Source of the DNA: Marinilabiliaceae bacterium UBA5213
GTDB taxonomy: Bacteria; Bacteroidota; Bacteroidia; Bacteroidales; Marinilabiliaceae
Length of the DNA stretch: 22,248 bases
NCBI GenBank assembly: GCA_002412555.1
Contig: DHVH01000097.1
Coordinates: forward strand, 1 to 22,248
Direction of reading: 5' to 3'
A program made the translations under genes and the position numbers. Below the pieces are notes generated by a model. It was not told the DNA's origin. It did not search any database and saw only the letters and a list, made by a program, of their open reading frames with translations. This document shows, in pieces, positions 8,301 through 15,357 of the stretch; positions within the stretch are counted from its first letter, which is position 1, and each line of letters begins with the position of its first letter.

Positions 8301-9504
8301 TAACAGTCCAAATGCAGAAAATGAACCGGAAAGCGGGACTGATGGCCCGGCCCGTGAACACAATAAACAAATGGCCATACGGGAAACCCGCACCGTATTA
8401 GCGGGTGGCATTCAACGAATTAGTCTGCGAAATTTCCTTGCAGATTTACGTCAAAGATACAACCTCAGACGAGCTGAACTCAACGGCTCGGATGATGTTA
8501 TCATTGAAAATTCTGATCCAGTGACCATTGCAGCCCGCCCCATCACTGTCAATCAGACTTCAGGAACGCCTGCAGCCCCAACTACTGCCGCCCCTACCAA
8601 TAGTCCAATAAGAGTTGGCACATTCACGGGCACCAAAGATCCTAACGTGCAGACAATCTGGGGCATTCTAAGAGGAACTGGCATGAATCCACCTGCCTGG
8701 CCTCAGGGCGCCGATGTGACAGCTGCCGATCGGCCACGTACAGTAGAAGCAACGCTCTTTGGCTATCCGGGTGATGGTTTACAACCAGAGGCCAGAGATA
8801 ACGATGCTACCCGCAATGTAGGTCATTGGGGCAATTATGAATCCGGATTGCGAAGAGGGAACGTAAGCTGGCGCAGCAGGGTCTATGATGGAGGACATAT
8901 TCTGGGGCATCAGTTTGGAGGTGGGGAGACCTATGACAACCTTGTTCCCCAACAAAACAATCAACTCAACAGAGGTCTTTATGCCCGAATGGAGACTTTC
9001 ATAAGGGATTCACTTCCTGTAAGTGATGTAGAAAGACTTGCCAATCCGGGCGAAACCCGCATGCAAATTCGGGCGACCATGAATTATAGTGGCATGGTGG
9101 CCAGACAAAAACACGACATTGCCAAAGTTGCGTCCAATCAGCTAGGCGCGGGCGGTCCCGATTTTCATAACGCGATGGACGAGTCCAAAAGAGCTGAATC
9201 AGCCACCGTACCTGAAAGAACACCTTCCAGTTTAGTGGTAGCAGTTGAGTTAAGTGCTGATTTACTTCCTGCCAGTCTGGCAACCGTTGAAGGTTCCAGC
9301 AGCGGAAGCAGAGATGCACGTACCCGGGCAACTAGTTCCGTGGAAGTCAACGATCCCAATAACCCTACGCTGGTACCTGAAGATAGCACAAGTACTTCAG
9401 CTAATGGCGGGGATTCAACACAAGCACCACCAACAGCCAACGTGCAACCCCAGAGAAGTAATTGGACAGCCACTTTCACTTTTACACAAGGGAACCAGGC
9501 CTAA
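5359..9504 (+). CDS. eCIS-core (DUF4157) cargo protein with C-terminal DNA/RNA non-specific endonuclease domain
   Basis: The protein has 1381 aa. Near the N-terminus is QGKLTMGAVGDKHEIEAD (residues ~54-71), the motif usually found ahead of DUF4157 domains. The eCIS-core domain spans ~160-237 and ends in H231-E-L-T-H235, an HExxH zinc-peptidase signature. Residues ~275-690 contain three ~140-residue repeats, followed by a long amphipathic helical region to ~980 that resembles tape-measure or pore-like helices. Around residues 1175-1215 the sequence YDGGHILGHQFGG, then YDNLVPQQNNQLN, fits the NucA/Endonuclea_NS_2 nuclease family. H1180 is the likely general base and the Asn residues near 1194-1201 the likely metal ligands. 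A Thr/Ser/Pro-rich tail of ~100 residues ends the protein. The best reading is a nuclease effector delivered by the injection particle. The nuclease call rests on motif recognition. Confidence 0.75.
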   Translation: MHSAQKKKTTPSNSHQKAAPFFNQTGEGSFFSESTNHDTQAFQAKFFENRDPIQGKLTMGAVGDKHEIEADQVANKVLANEQTPTQSALGNTHPSFNNTIHMSMGQTQGNLALKASHSPLSINKKETSQSADLQLDKRDDSDFSDKQPSAQFENKLSASRGSGTPLPADTKHQMETGIGANFSNVKVHTGSNAVQMSSEIGARAFTHGNDVYFNANQYQPASQEGRHLIAHELTHTVQQGASVRTKPITSESSAPRVQRSILDRVGSFFSGIRNRVVNFIENIPGFFLFTVLLGRNPLTDIRVDRNGMNFIKGFLLLLPNGQEKYNRLQQDGALDRSATWIDQQISTINNIRNDVSDAFRRAVDSLSISDVARPGRALERIRGYFSPVISRAREFATSMARQVLQFLKDAVLNSLVNFVKDRTRAYPLLRVLLGRDPITNEEVPRTMENVIHAFLMLTEAGEDYYNKMVESGALTRATTWMREQIATLPSAGEVMDAFGEAWRSLSFADMLQPIAAFQRIYGILSNPIGRILSFVGAVAMQILVFIKDALLGWLKSNANDIPGYHLLTVILRKDPFTNEVVPRTITNLIRGFMGLVPGGEQQFQQMQESGVIPRLAGRINDAVDALGFTWDYIRNLFIGLWQSMQIADLMQPLQVLSRVIATFTDPLQRLFNFIRVVITAIIEVLLRMMNFPIDLVGQIIDNAMQAWEDIKRDPIGFLKNLMRAAKKGFEQFFDNFVQHLIGGVTGWLFSELETAGIRPPPDITFRSILGMAMDVLGITTDNIFARLAQKIGQERVDQIRSVMDRLTGIWEFVRDVMDRGAVAIWERIQTQLSNLWDVVVEGIRNWIVTRIVQGVTTRLLSMLDPTGIMAVVNGFITFFRAVQSFIEQLTRILQVINTFVQGVGQIARGNIQQAADYLENALARALPVAIAFLANQVGLRGLGSRIGEMVERARELINRGIDWLLDRAIALGTSVLNTIMGNSPNAENEPESGTDGPAREHNKQMAIRETRTVLAGGIQRISLRNFLADLRQRYNLRRAELNGSDDVIIENSDPVTIAARPITVNQTSGTPAAPTTAAPTNSPIRVGTFTGTKDPNVQTIWGILRGTGMNPPAWPQGADVTAADRPRTVEATLFGYPGDGLQPEARDNDATRNVGHWGNYESGLRRGNVSWRSRVYDGGHILGHQFGGGETYDNLVPQQNNQLNRGLYARMETFIRDSLPVSDVERLANPGETRMQIRATMNYSGMVARQKHDIAKVASNQLGAGGPDFHNAMDESKRAESATVPERTPSSLVVAVELSADLLPASLATVEGSSSGSRDARTRATSSVEVNDPNNPTLVPEDSTSTSANGGDSTQAPPTANVQPQRSNWTATFTFTQGNQA
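6181..7440 (+). repeat. three tandem ~420-bp coding repeats inside the cargo gene
   Basis: The protein repeats about every 140 residues. Matching anchors are FTVLLGRNPLTD (~289), LRVLLGRDPITN (~429) and LTVILRKDPFTN (~567). Each is followed by a segment like PRTMENVIHAFL, then an EKYN/EDYYN/EQQF stretch and a helix ending in a conserved KDA or equivalent. The conserved VLLGRDP anchors are 138-140 codons apart. The copies have diverged in DNA sequence, so the duplication is old and held at protein level. Confidence 0.8.
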
Positions 9505-9525
9505 CAACAACTAAATATTATTCGA

Positions 9526-10077
9526 ATGAAAACGTTTGGAAATCTTATCGCATCCCTTCTTATCATCACTCTTCTGTTCGCCATTGTTTGGGGTGCCATT
9601 CTGGGCGCTAAGCACCTCATTGCCCAGTTTCAAACCCTGGAGACAGAACAGGCAGGCGTTTTAATCATTGTCGGTTCATTTCTACTAATATACACCCTTA
9701 TTTTAACCATTGCGCTAAGGTTCAACAAAAACAAAAGTGACAAGCTAGTGCATCCCGAAAAATCATACATCTATAGCGATTTTCTTAACTATTACATAGA
9801 AATACGTAGCAACATACAAAACCAAGGGCATATACCATACAAGTTTCGAAGCGACATGTCGTTATGGGCAGCACATGATGTCCTTAAGGCCTATATCAAA
9901 TTTAATCAATTAATAGTGGAGCTCAGCCCAGATCACCCCAAGATTCTGAACCAGGCCGAAAAAGTCATTTTTGAAATGCGGAAAGATTTGGGACTGCGCA
10001 ATTATGGACTTGGTTCTGGTGATTTAGATGGCATCATATTTCCTGGAATTCCGCAACCTGTCAAGTCCAAAAGTTAA
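9526..10077 (+). CDS. small two-helix membrane protein of unknown function in the eCIS locus
   Basis: The protein has 183 aa. Two N-terminal hydrophobic helices (residues ~8-28 and ~43-64) are followed by a soluble, probably cytoplasmic domain of ~115 residues. That domain contains AAHDVLKAYIKFNQ and, near residue 148, FEMRKDLGLRNYGL. The second block recalls the AMRKDLG motif seen at the C-terminus of many uncharacterised bacterial membrane proteins. The gene starts 21 nt after the nuclease cargo gene and ends 18 nt before the second DUF4157 gene, so it is inside the cargo module. No signal peptide cleavage is evident. I do not recognise a function. Possible roles, from position alone, are protection from the nuclease, membrane docking of the particle, or cargo handling. 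Confidence 0.7.
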   Translation: MKTFGNLIASLLIITLLFAIVWGAILGAKHLIAQFQTLETEQAGVLIIVGSFLLIYTLILTIALRFNKNKSDKLVHPEKSYIYSDFLNYYIEIRSNIQNQGHIPYKFRSDMSLWAAHDVLKAYIKFNQLIVELSPDHPKILNQAEKVIFEMRKDLGLRNYGLGSGDLDGIIFPGIPQPVKSKS

Positions 10078-10095
10078 ATTAATAATTCCATAGCC

Positions 10096-10854
10096 ATGAG
10101 AAACCAAAAACGTCCACTCAAAAGCAAGGAGCTAAGCATTGAAGACAAAGGGCCCTTTTTCGGAAGACCAAAATCCGGGGAGCCCGACTCAAAGTCCTCC
10201 CGCTTTTTTAAACAATCAGGCTTACAAACCAAACTCAGCTTTGGCAAAAGCGGAGACCCTTCAGAAAAGCAGGCGGATGCGGTGGCCGACAGGGTTGTGA
10301 ATACAGCTGACCACACGCCTTCGATCAACAAAAAAGGTGAGGATGAAGGCCTTCAGGCCAAAAAAGAAATCCGAAGGCAGGAAGAGGAGCAAGCTCAGGC
10401 AAAAACGGAGGTGCAAAGAAACGAGGAAGAAGAAGCTGCCTCAGCCAAATTTGAAATAAACCGGCAGGAAGAGGAAGAAACGCAGGCCAAGGCAGAGGTG
10501 CAGCGCAAAGAAGAAGGAGAACCACTGCTTCAGATGGTGCAAAAGAAGGAAAGTCCAAATACCACTGAAAGTTTTGACAAGCGCTTACAGGATGCCAAGA
10601 ACCGAAGTGCCCAGCCACTCCCTCAGAAAGTCCGTGAAGAATTGGAAAGTAAAATGAATGCCAATTTTGAGCGCGTACGCATTCACACAGACGATGAAGC
10701 CATAGCACTATGCACTGAAATTAAGGCCCAGGCTTTTACCAATGGTTATCACATCTTTTTCAATAAGGGAAAATTTCAGCCCGACACCGCCAACGGGAAA
10801 CACCTTCTGGCGCACGAACTGACTCATGTCATCCAACATAAAAGTCGCCATTAA
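10096..10854 (+). CDS. stand-alone eCIS-core (DUF4157) domain protein
   Basis: The protein has 252 aa. It begins with a short polar region containing FFKQSGLQTKLSFGKSGD (residues ~37-54) and QADAVADRVV, equivalent to the N-terminal motif of the large cargo. Residues 86-141 form four exact 14-residue acidic and Gln-rich repeats. The DUF4157 domain spans ~173-248 (FERVRIHTDDEA, QAFTNGYHIFF) and ends with H240-E-L-T-H244. Only eight residues follow, so no toxin domain is attached, unlike the upstream cargo. The gene lies 18 nt after the membrane-protein gene and 35 nt before the AAA+ ATPase gene. It may be a loading factor, a protease-like processing component or a cargo that acts without a second domain. 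The domain call is strong and the role is inferred. Confidence 0.85.
   Translation: MRNQKRPLKSKELSIEDKGPFFGRPKSGEPDSKSSRFFKQSGLQTKLSFGKSGDPSEKQADAVADRVVNTADHTPSINKKGEDEGLQAKKEIRRQEEEQAQAKTEVQRNEEEEAASAKFEINRQEEEETQAKAEVQRKEEGEPLLQMVQKKESPNTTESFDKRLQDAKNRSAQPLPQKVREELESKMNANFERVRIHTDDEAIALCTEIKAQAFTNGYHIFFNKGKFQPDTANGKHLLAHELTHVIQHKSRH
10351..10518 (+). repeat. four 42-bp coding repeats (14-residue acidic units)
   Basis: The units are LQAKKEIRRQEEEQ, AQAKTEVQRNEEEEA minus its last residue, ASAKFEINRQEEEE and TQAKAEVQRKEEGE. They are exactly 14 residues each (residues 86-141), with consensus xQAKxE(V/I)xRxEEEx. Similar Q/E-rich linkers are common ahead of DUF4157 domains and probably form an extended helix. 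Confidence 0.85.
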
Positions 10855-10889
10855 GCGGCCGAAATCTGGTACAATAAGCGATAAATTAT

Positions 10890-12230
10890 ATGCATCAAAA
10901 CGGACAACCTTTCCTACTAAAAGAGCTGAACTGGCTAGGGGATTTATTGACAACGCGTATCCATCTCCATTTTGGACGTGAGCAGCCAATAAAGGATGTA
11001 TTCACCATCCCACCTCCAGAAACTGCTGCTGATACTTCTTTTTACAGCGAATTTATCAGGCAGCATGCCCTCGGCTTTGAAGAAAGGGTAGTGCTGATTA
11101 TGGCCTTGGCACCCCATGTAAAACCCGACTTTTTTGATGCCCTTTTTAACGAGGTACTCAGGGAACAGGGTGAATTCCCTCAAATCGGGGGTGTTCGTGG
11201 CAAGAACTACAGAGGTTTTTTACCGACTGGCGAAACAGCTCTTTTTTTGCTGGCCGCAGATAACATCCAACAAAGATTCAAACTCCAGTTGCTCTTTGAC
11301 GTGGATCATTTCTTTCACCAAAACCAAGTATTATCGCTCGCCGAAGGCTCTGATCATGAACCCCTTATGAGCGGGCGATTGATCATCGAGGCTGAATACA
11401 TTGAATTGTTTACCATCGGCAAAGTATCGCGCCCCCGACTAAGCGCCTCATTTCCTGCCCAGCACATTACCACCGAATTGCAGTGGTCTGATCTGGTGCT
11501 GAATGACACAACCCTGTTTCAAATCAAGGACATCGAAAACTGGGTCAAATACAACGATACCCTATTGAACGACTGGGACATGAAATCCAAAATCAAACCC
11601 GGCTACCGTTGTCTTTTCCATGGCCCTCCGGGCACAGGAAAAACCCTCACTGCTACTTTATTGGGAAAATACACCAATCGCGACGTCTTTAGAGTCGATC
11701 TATCAACAGTGGTCTCTAAATACATTGGAGAAACAGAAAAGAACCTTTCCACGCTCTTTAACAAGGCACAGAGCAAAGACTGGATATTGTTTTTTGATGA
11801 GGCCGATGCGCTGTTCGGAAAGCGGACCAATGTAAGAGATGCGCATGACAAATATGCCAATCAGGAAGTCTCCTATCTGCTGCAGCGTATCGAAACCCAT
11901 GCGGGACTAGTTATTCTGGCCTCCAATTTTAAAAGCAATATCGATGAAGCTTTTACCCGCAGATTTCAAAGCCTCATCTACTTTCCTATGCCCAATGCAC
12001 AGGAAAGAAAGCTTTTGTGGCAAAAAACCCTGCCTGAAAAAATCTCCCTTGAGAAAGGGGTTAACATGGATTCAATTGCCAAAGATTATGAGCTATCAGG
12101 TGCCAATATTGTTAATATCGTTCAATATTTTAGTCTCAAGGCCCTATCCAACAACAGCCATAAAGTTAAATACACCGATATTATGGAAGGCATCAAAAAA
12201 GAATATACCAAGGAAGGGAAATTATTTTAG
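10890..12230 (+). CDS. CIS-associated AAA+ ATPase
   Basis: The protein has 446 aa and corresponds to the ATPase found in eCIS loci (Afp15 position). The N-terminal ~215 residues are the family-specific region. The AAA+ core follows, with Walker A GPPGTGKT (residues 245-252), Walker B ILFFDEADALFG (D303, E304), a sensor-1 stretch VILASN and an arginine motif TRRF. Its role in related systems is cytoplasmic and linked to particle assembly or maturation; the substrate is not known from sequence. The ATG at 10890 lies 35 nt after the stand-alone DUF4157 gene. It is the last gene of the cluster here: the next gene has its own promoter and belongs to zinc homeostasis. No cap or terminator-protein gene follows. 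Confidence 0.88.
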   Translation: MHQNGQPFLLKELNWLGDLLTTRIHLHFGREQPIKDVFTIPPPETAADTSFYSEFIRQHALGFEERVVLIMALAPHVKPDFFDALFNEVLREQGEFPQIGGVRGKNYRGFLPTGETALFLLAADNIQQRFKLQLLFDVDHFFHQNQVLSLAEGSDHEPLMSGRLIIEAEYIELFTIGKVSRPRLSASFPAQHITTELQWSDLVLNDTTLFQIKDIENWVKYNDTLLNDWDMKSKIKPGYRCLFHGPPGTGKTLTATLLGKYTNRDVFRVDLSTVVSKYIGETEKNLSTLFNKAQSKDWILFFDEADALFGKRTNVRDAHDKYANQEVSYLLQRIETHAGLVILASNFKSNIDEAFTRRFQSLIYFPMPNAQERKLLWQKTLPEKISLEKGVNMDSIAKDYELSGANIVNIVQYFSLKALSNNSHKVKYTDIMEGIKKEYTKEGKLF

Positions 12231-12317
12231 CCACCACAAAAAAGACCAATTGTTACCATTGTCCAATCCCACTTCTCAACCTTGCTCTTTTGCTATTTAA
12301 AATCATTCTAAAAATGC

Positions 12318-12348
12318 TTTGATATCTCAAAAAGCCTCCCTATTTTTG
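12318..12348 (+). promoter_or_regulatory. Bacteroidota-type promoter of zur
   Basis: TTTG at 12318-12321 is separated by 19 bp from TATTTTTG at 12341-12348, an exact match to TAnnTTTG. The -7 element ends only 4 nt before the ATG, so transcription should start at or within a few bases of the start codon. Confidence 0.75.
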
Positions 12349-12365
12349 CAACATGGTTGCAAAAA
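12343..12365. promoter_or_regulatory. perfect palindrome centred on the zur start codon (probable Zur operator)
   Basis: TTTTTGCAAC (12343-12352) and GTTGCAAAAA (12356-12365) are exact reverse complements. The 3-nt spacer is the ATG start codon. The left arm covers most of the -7 element. The length and dyad symmetry fit a Fur-family dimer site, and the regulated gene is itself a Fur-family member followed by zinc transport genes. Confidence 0.7.
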
Positions 12366-12781
12366 TCACCGAAATCACTGCTCTTCTCAAAAGCAAGGGG
12401 CTAAATGTCACTGAAATAAGGCGACAATTGGTCGCACTTCTTTTCACGCCAGGCAGCGCCTTGACTCAAAAAGAAATTGAGGAAGCGCTAGAAGAGGAGT
12501 TGGGATCGGTGGACCGGGTCACCTTATACCGCAACCTGCGTGTACTCTTGGAAAAACAAGTGATTCATCAAATACCCATTGACGCACAAACCGTGAAGTA
12601 CAAACTGGCAGGGGTGCATAAAAAAGTCGATCATCCCCATTTTCATTGTTCCCATTGCGACCAATTACTATGCATGCCCCAGGTGAAAATAGCAGAGAAC
12701 ATGTTACCTGGAGGTTTTGTGATTCAATCGAGTCAACTGATCATCGAAGGGGTATGCGATCACTGTAATATCACCCAATAA
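12353..12781 (+). CDS. zur: Fur-family zinc-responsive repressor (Zur)
   Basis: The protein has 142 aa, the usual size for the family. An N-terminal winged-helix DNA-binding domain (residues ~1-85) contains ALTQKEIEEAL and SVDRVTLYRNL. The dimerisation and metal-binding domain carries HFHCSHCDQLLC (C99, C102) and VCDHC (C135, C138), the two CxxC pairs of the structural zinc site. Fur-family members sense different metals; the adjacent znuA-znuC-znuB operon, 45 nt downstream, makes zinc the likely ligand. The start at 12353 sits inside the palindromic operator, which predicts autorepression when zinc is plentiful. No other in-frame ATG precedes it, and the family's N-terminus is complete from this residue. 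A Mn or Fe sensor cannot be fully excluded. Confidence 0.87.
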   Translation: MVAKITEITALLKSKGLNVTEIRRQLVALLFTPGSALTQKEIEEALEEELGSVDRVTLYRNLRVLLEKQVIHQIPIDAQTVKYKLAGVHKKVDHPHFHCSHCDQLLCMPQVKIAENMLPGGFVIQSSQLIIEGVCDHCNITQ

Positions 12782-12826
12782 TCTGACCACCCCAGATACA
12801 ATAACATCAATAAACATGAGATACCC

Positions 12827-13714
12827 ATGAGAAAACACTACTTACGCCTGCTGTCAGCTCTTCTTGTCTATGCCGCTGTAACATCGGGCTGTGCCGGTAC
12901 CGAAAGCAATCAAAAGCTGATAACCGTTAGCATTCTGCCTCAAAAGTACTTTATAGATGTACTTACCAACGAAGCCATTGAAGTGAATGTAATGGTTCCG
13001 CCCGGCTCCAGTCACTCCACCTATTCACCAACCTCCCATCAGTTTAAAAAACTGTCCGACTCCAAACTGTACATGGGCATTGGGCACCTGGGATATGAGC
13101 AGGCCTGGATGCCCCGACTCGCAGAACTGAATAAAGAGATGAAAACAGTCATTCTTTCTGATCATATAGAACTAATTGCCGGAGCATGCGATCATGGGCA
13201 TGGCCATGACCACGGCCACAACCATGGCGTGGATCCGCACATTTGGATGTCGCCCAAAGCCGTTTTAGACCTGCTGCCGCATATCAAAGCTGCACTTATC
13301 GAATCCTTTCCCGATTTGAAAGACACCATAGAAGCAAATTACACACAACTGCATCAATCCATTTCCGAAGCTGACCAAGGTATGAGAAGTGTTACCAGTC
13401 AGTTACCCAGAAAAGAATTCCTGATTTTTCATCCGGCATTAAGCTATCTCGCCAGGGATTACGGCCTTGTACAGACCGCAGTGGAACAAGATGGCAAGGA
13501 GCCCTCCCCGGCCTATCTGGCAAGCATCATCAAAAAAGCCAAAGAAGAATCCATACCGGTGATCTTTATTCAGGAAGAATATGATATCCGAAGTGCCCAA
13601 ACCATTAGCGAGGAAGCCGGGATAGCTCTGGTTCAAATAAACCCAATGGCCTATAATTGGCTGGAAGCCATGAATGAATTGACCCAAACGCTGCAAAACC
13701 ATTTGAATGAGTAA
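12827..13714 (+). CDS. znuA: zinc ABC transporter substrate-binding lipoprotein
   Basis: The protein (295 aa) should bind periplasmic Zn(II) and hand it to the ZnuB/ZnuC transporter. A signal peptide ends in a lipobox with C22 (VTSGC), so it is probably membrane-anchored by lipid. Candidate metal ligands are His in PPGSSHSTYSPTSH, H138 in DPHIWMSPK and His in IFHPALSYLA, with an acidic residue late in the protein. A His-rich loop, D122-HGHGHDHGHNHG, precedes the second ligand. Such loops are typical of zinc rather than manganese family members. It follows zur by 45 nt and overlaps znuC by 8 nt, so translation is probably coupled. The ATG at 12827 begins a complete signal peptide. Confidence 0.9.
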   Translation: MRKHYLRLLSALLVYAAVTSGCAGTESNQKLITVSILPQKYFIDVLTNEAIEVNVMVPPGSSHSTYSPTSHQFKKLSDSKLYMGIGHLGYEQAWMPRLAELNKEMKTVILSDHIELIAGACDHGHGHDHGHNHGVDPHIWMSPKAVLDLLPHIKAALIESFPDLKDTIEANYTQLHQSISEADQGMRSVTSQLPRKEFLIFHPALSYLARDYGLVQTAVEQDGKEPSPAYLASIIKKAKEESIPVIFIQEEYDIRSAQTISEEAGIALVQINPMAYNWLEAMNELTQTLQNHLNE

Positions 13715-14444
13715 CATTATAGCGCAACTGGATCACGTAACCGCCGGCTACAACGGAGATGCCGTGCTTCGGGATGTTTCCCTGGCCATTAGGCCACACG
13801 ATTTCATTGGGGTCATAGGCCCCAACGGAGGCGGAAAAACTACCATGATCAAGGTGCTACTAGGCGTCTTACAACCTTTTAAAGGCCAGGTCAACTTCCC
13901 CTCAGGAAAAATTAAAATCGGCTATTTGCCTCAGGCCTCTCAAATTGATCGCTCCTTTCCCATAAGCGTTAAAGAAGTGGTGCAATCGGGCTTAAAACTC
14001 AAAAACCAGTGGTGGCCAGTCCTTCAAAAGGAACAAAAGATTGAAGTCCACAACCTATTGACCAAAACCGGTTTAGTTGAATATAAAGACAGTCCAATTG
14101 GCGCTCTGTCGGGCGGCCAGTTGCAACGTACTTTGCTATGTCGGGCATTGATTAACCAACCCGATTTGTTGGTTTTGGATGAGCCCAACACCTATGTGGA
14201 CAAAAACTTTGAAGGAGAACTCTACAAATGGCTGCAGGAACTCAATAAGGAAATGGCCATTTTGTTGGTATCACATGATGTGGGCACCATTTCTTCAATG
14301 GTAAAAACCATTGCCTGCGTCAACAGTCAGTTGCACTACCATTCGTCCAACACCTTGTCGCCAGAACTCCTGAAAGTCTACAATTGCCCTATAGATGTGA
14401 TAGCACATGGAAACATTCCCCACCGCGTATTAAACAAGCACTAG
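13707..14444 (+). CDS. znuC: zinc ABC transporter ATP-binding protein
   Basis: The protein (245 aa) powers zinc uptake on the cytoplasmic side of the inner membrane. All ABC motifs are present: Walker A GPNGGGKTT (from residue 38), signature LSGGQLQR, Walker B LLVLDEPN and the H-loop LLVSHD. A Q-loop lies in IGYLPQASQIDR. The start ATG overlaps the last 8 nt of znuA, and the stop is 2 nt before the znuB start, so the three subunits are translationally linked. The length is typical of metal-chelate type ATPases. Confidence 0.92.
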   Translation: MSNIIAQLDHVTAGYNGDAVLRDVSLAIRPHDFIGVIGPNGGGKTTMIKVLLGVLQPFKGQVNFPSGKIKIGYLPQASQIDRSFPISVKEVVQSGLKLKNQWWPVLQKEQKIEVHNLLTKTGLVEYKDSPIGALSGGQLQRTLLCRALINQPDLLVLDEPNTYVDKNFEGELYKWLQELNKEMAILLVSHDVGTISSMVKTIACVNSQLHYHSSNTLSPELLKVYNCPIDVIAHGNIPHRVLNKH

Positions 14445-14446
14445 CC

Positions 14447-15277
14447 ATGAACGATTTTATCCACCTTTTTCAATACACCTTTTTCCAGAATGCGCTTTAT
14501 GCCTCTTTGCTGATCAGCATCCTGTCGGCCATCATCGGCACCTACATTGTGGCGCGCAAAAGCGTTTTTATTAGCGGAGGAATTACCCATGCTTCCTTTG
14601 GCGGAATTGGTATCGCCTATTACCTGGGTCTCAATCCCTTTTTTGGCGCCGCAGTATTCGCCATCCTTACCGGCACTGGCATCGAATGGATTTCCAACAA
14701 GGGAAAAATGCGTGAAGACAGCGCCATTGCTATTCTTTGGTCACTGGGGATGGCACTGGGGATAATTTTTGTCTTTTTAACACCCGGTTACGCCCCCAAC
14801 CTCATGAGCTTCTTATTTGGAAGTATCCTGTCTGTAGGTATTGTTGATGTGTATACGATGCTTGCGCTGACCCTTCTAATCGCCGCCTTCTTTCTAATAT
14901 ATTACAGACCCATTCTCTTCAGCGCCTTTGATGCAGAATTTTCAAAAATCAATGGCATGAAGGTGGCTTTCTTCCGTTACGCTATGGCCATTCTGGTTGC
15001 CCTGTCCATTGTGGTTAGTATCCGGGCCATGGGTATCATCCTTGTATTAAGTCTCTTTACCATACCGCAAACAACGGCCATGTTATATACCCACCAGTTT
15101 CGAAAAATTGTGGGACTGTCCATCGTTTTCGGACTAGCTGGTTCCATCTTTGGGTTATTTGCGGCCTATGCCATGAACATCCCCTCAGGAGCCACCATCA
15201 TATTTAGTCTCACCCTACAGTATTTAATTCTGAAAGGCATCCACCTTATTCAATTGCGGATGATGCAATCGGCATAA
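14447..15277 (+). CDS. znuB: zinc ABC transporter permease
   Basis: The protein (276 aa) forms the membrane channel for zinc. It is almost wholly hydrophobic, with about seven to eight helices starting at NALYASLLISILSAIIGTY. The ABC-3 family block SGGITHASFGGIG comes shortly after helix 1. I chose ATG 14447 over an upstream frame-open ATG at 14384: the earlier 21 residues are polar and lie inside znuC, while 14447 is just 2 nt after the znuC stop and begins a normal family N-terminus (MNDFIHLFQYTFFQNAL). It ends the operon. No obvious terminator is seen in the following 139 bp. Confidence 0.9.
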   Translation: MNDFIHLFQYTFFQNALYASLLISILSAIIGTYIVARKSVFISGGITHASFGGIGIAYYLGLNPFFGAAVFAILTGTGIEWISNKGKMREDSAIAILWSLGMALGIIFVFLTPGYAPNLMSFLFGSILSVGIVDVYTMLALTLLIAAFFLIYYRPILFSAFDAEFSKINGMKVAFFRYAMAILVALSIVVSIRAMGIILVLSLFTIPQTTAMLYTHQFRKIVGLSIVFGLAGSIFGLFAAYAMNIPSGATIIFSLTLQYLILKGIHLIQLRMMQSA

Positions 15278-15357
15278 ACACCCTGAAAATAGCACACCAA
15301 GCTTTGAAGTTGTTTACATTTCTCCCTGTTTTTGGGTATAACCGACCGTATTATTCT

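Noticed and set aside
10325..10708. 127-codon minus-strand ORF opposite the stand-alone DUF4157 gene
   Set aside because: Its Leu/Pro-rich composition is the complement of the acidic repeat array, so it is an antisense artefact.
11944..12300. 118-codon plus-strand ORF overlapping the end of the ATPase gene
   Set aside because: It runs out of frame through conserved ATPase sequence and its product resembles nothing known.
13190..13240. GGCCATGACCACGG-like repeats in znuA as a DNA repeat element
   Set aside because: They simply encode the His-rich metal loop of the protein.
14384..14446. Longer N-terminus for the ZnuB permease from ATG 14384
   Set aside because: The 21 extra residues are polar, lie within znuC and do not resemble the family's N-terminus; ATG 14447 is 2 nt after the znuC stop.
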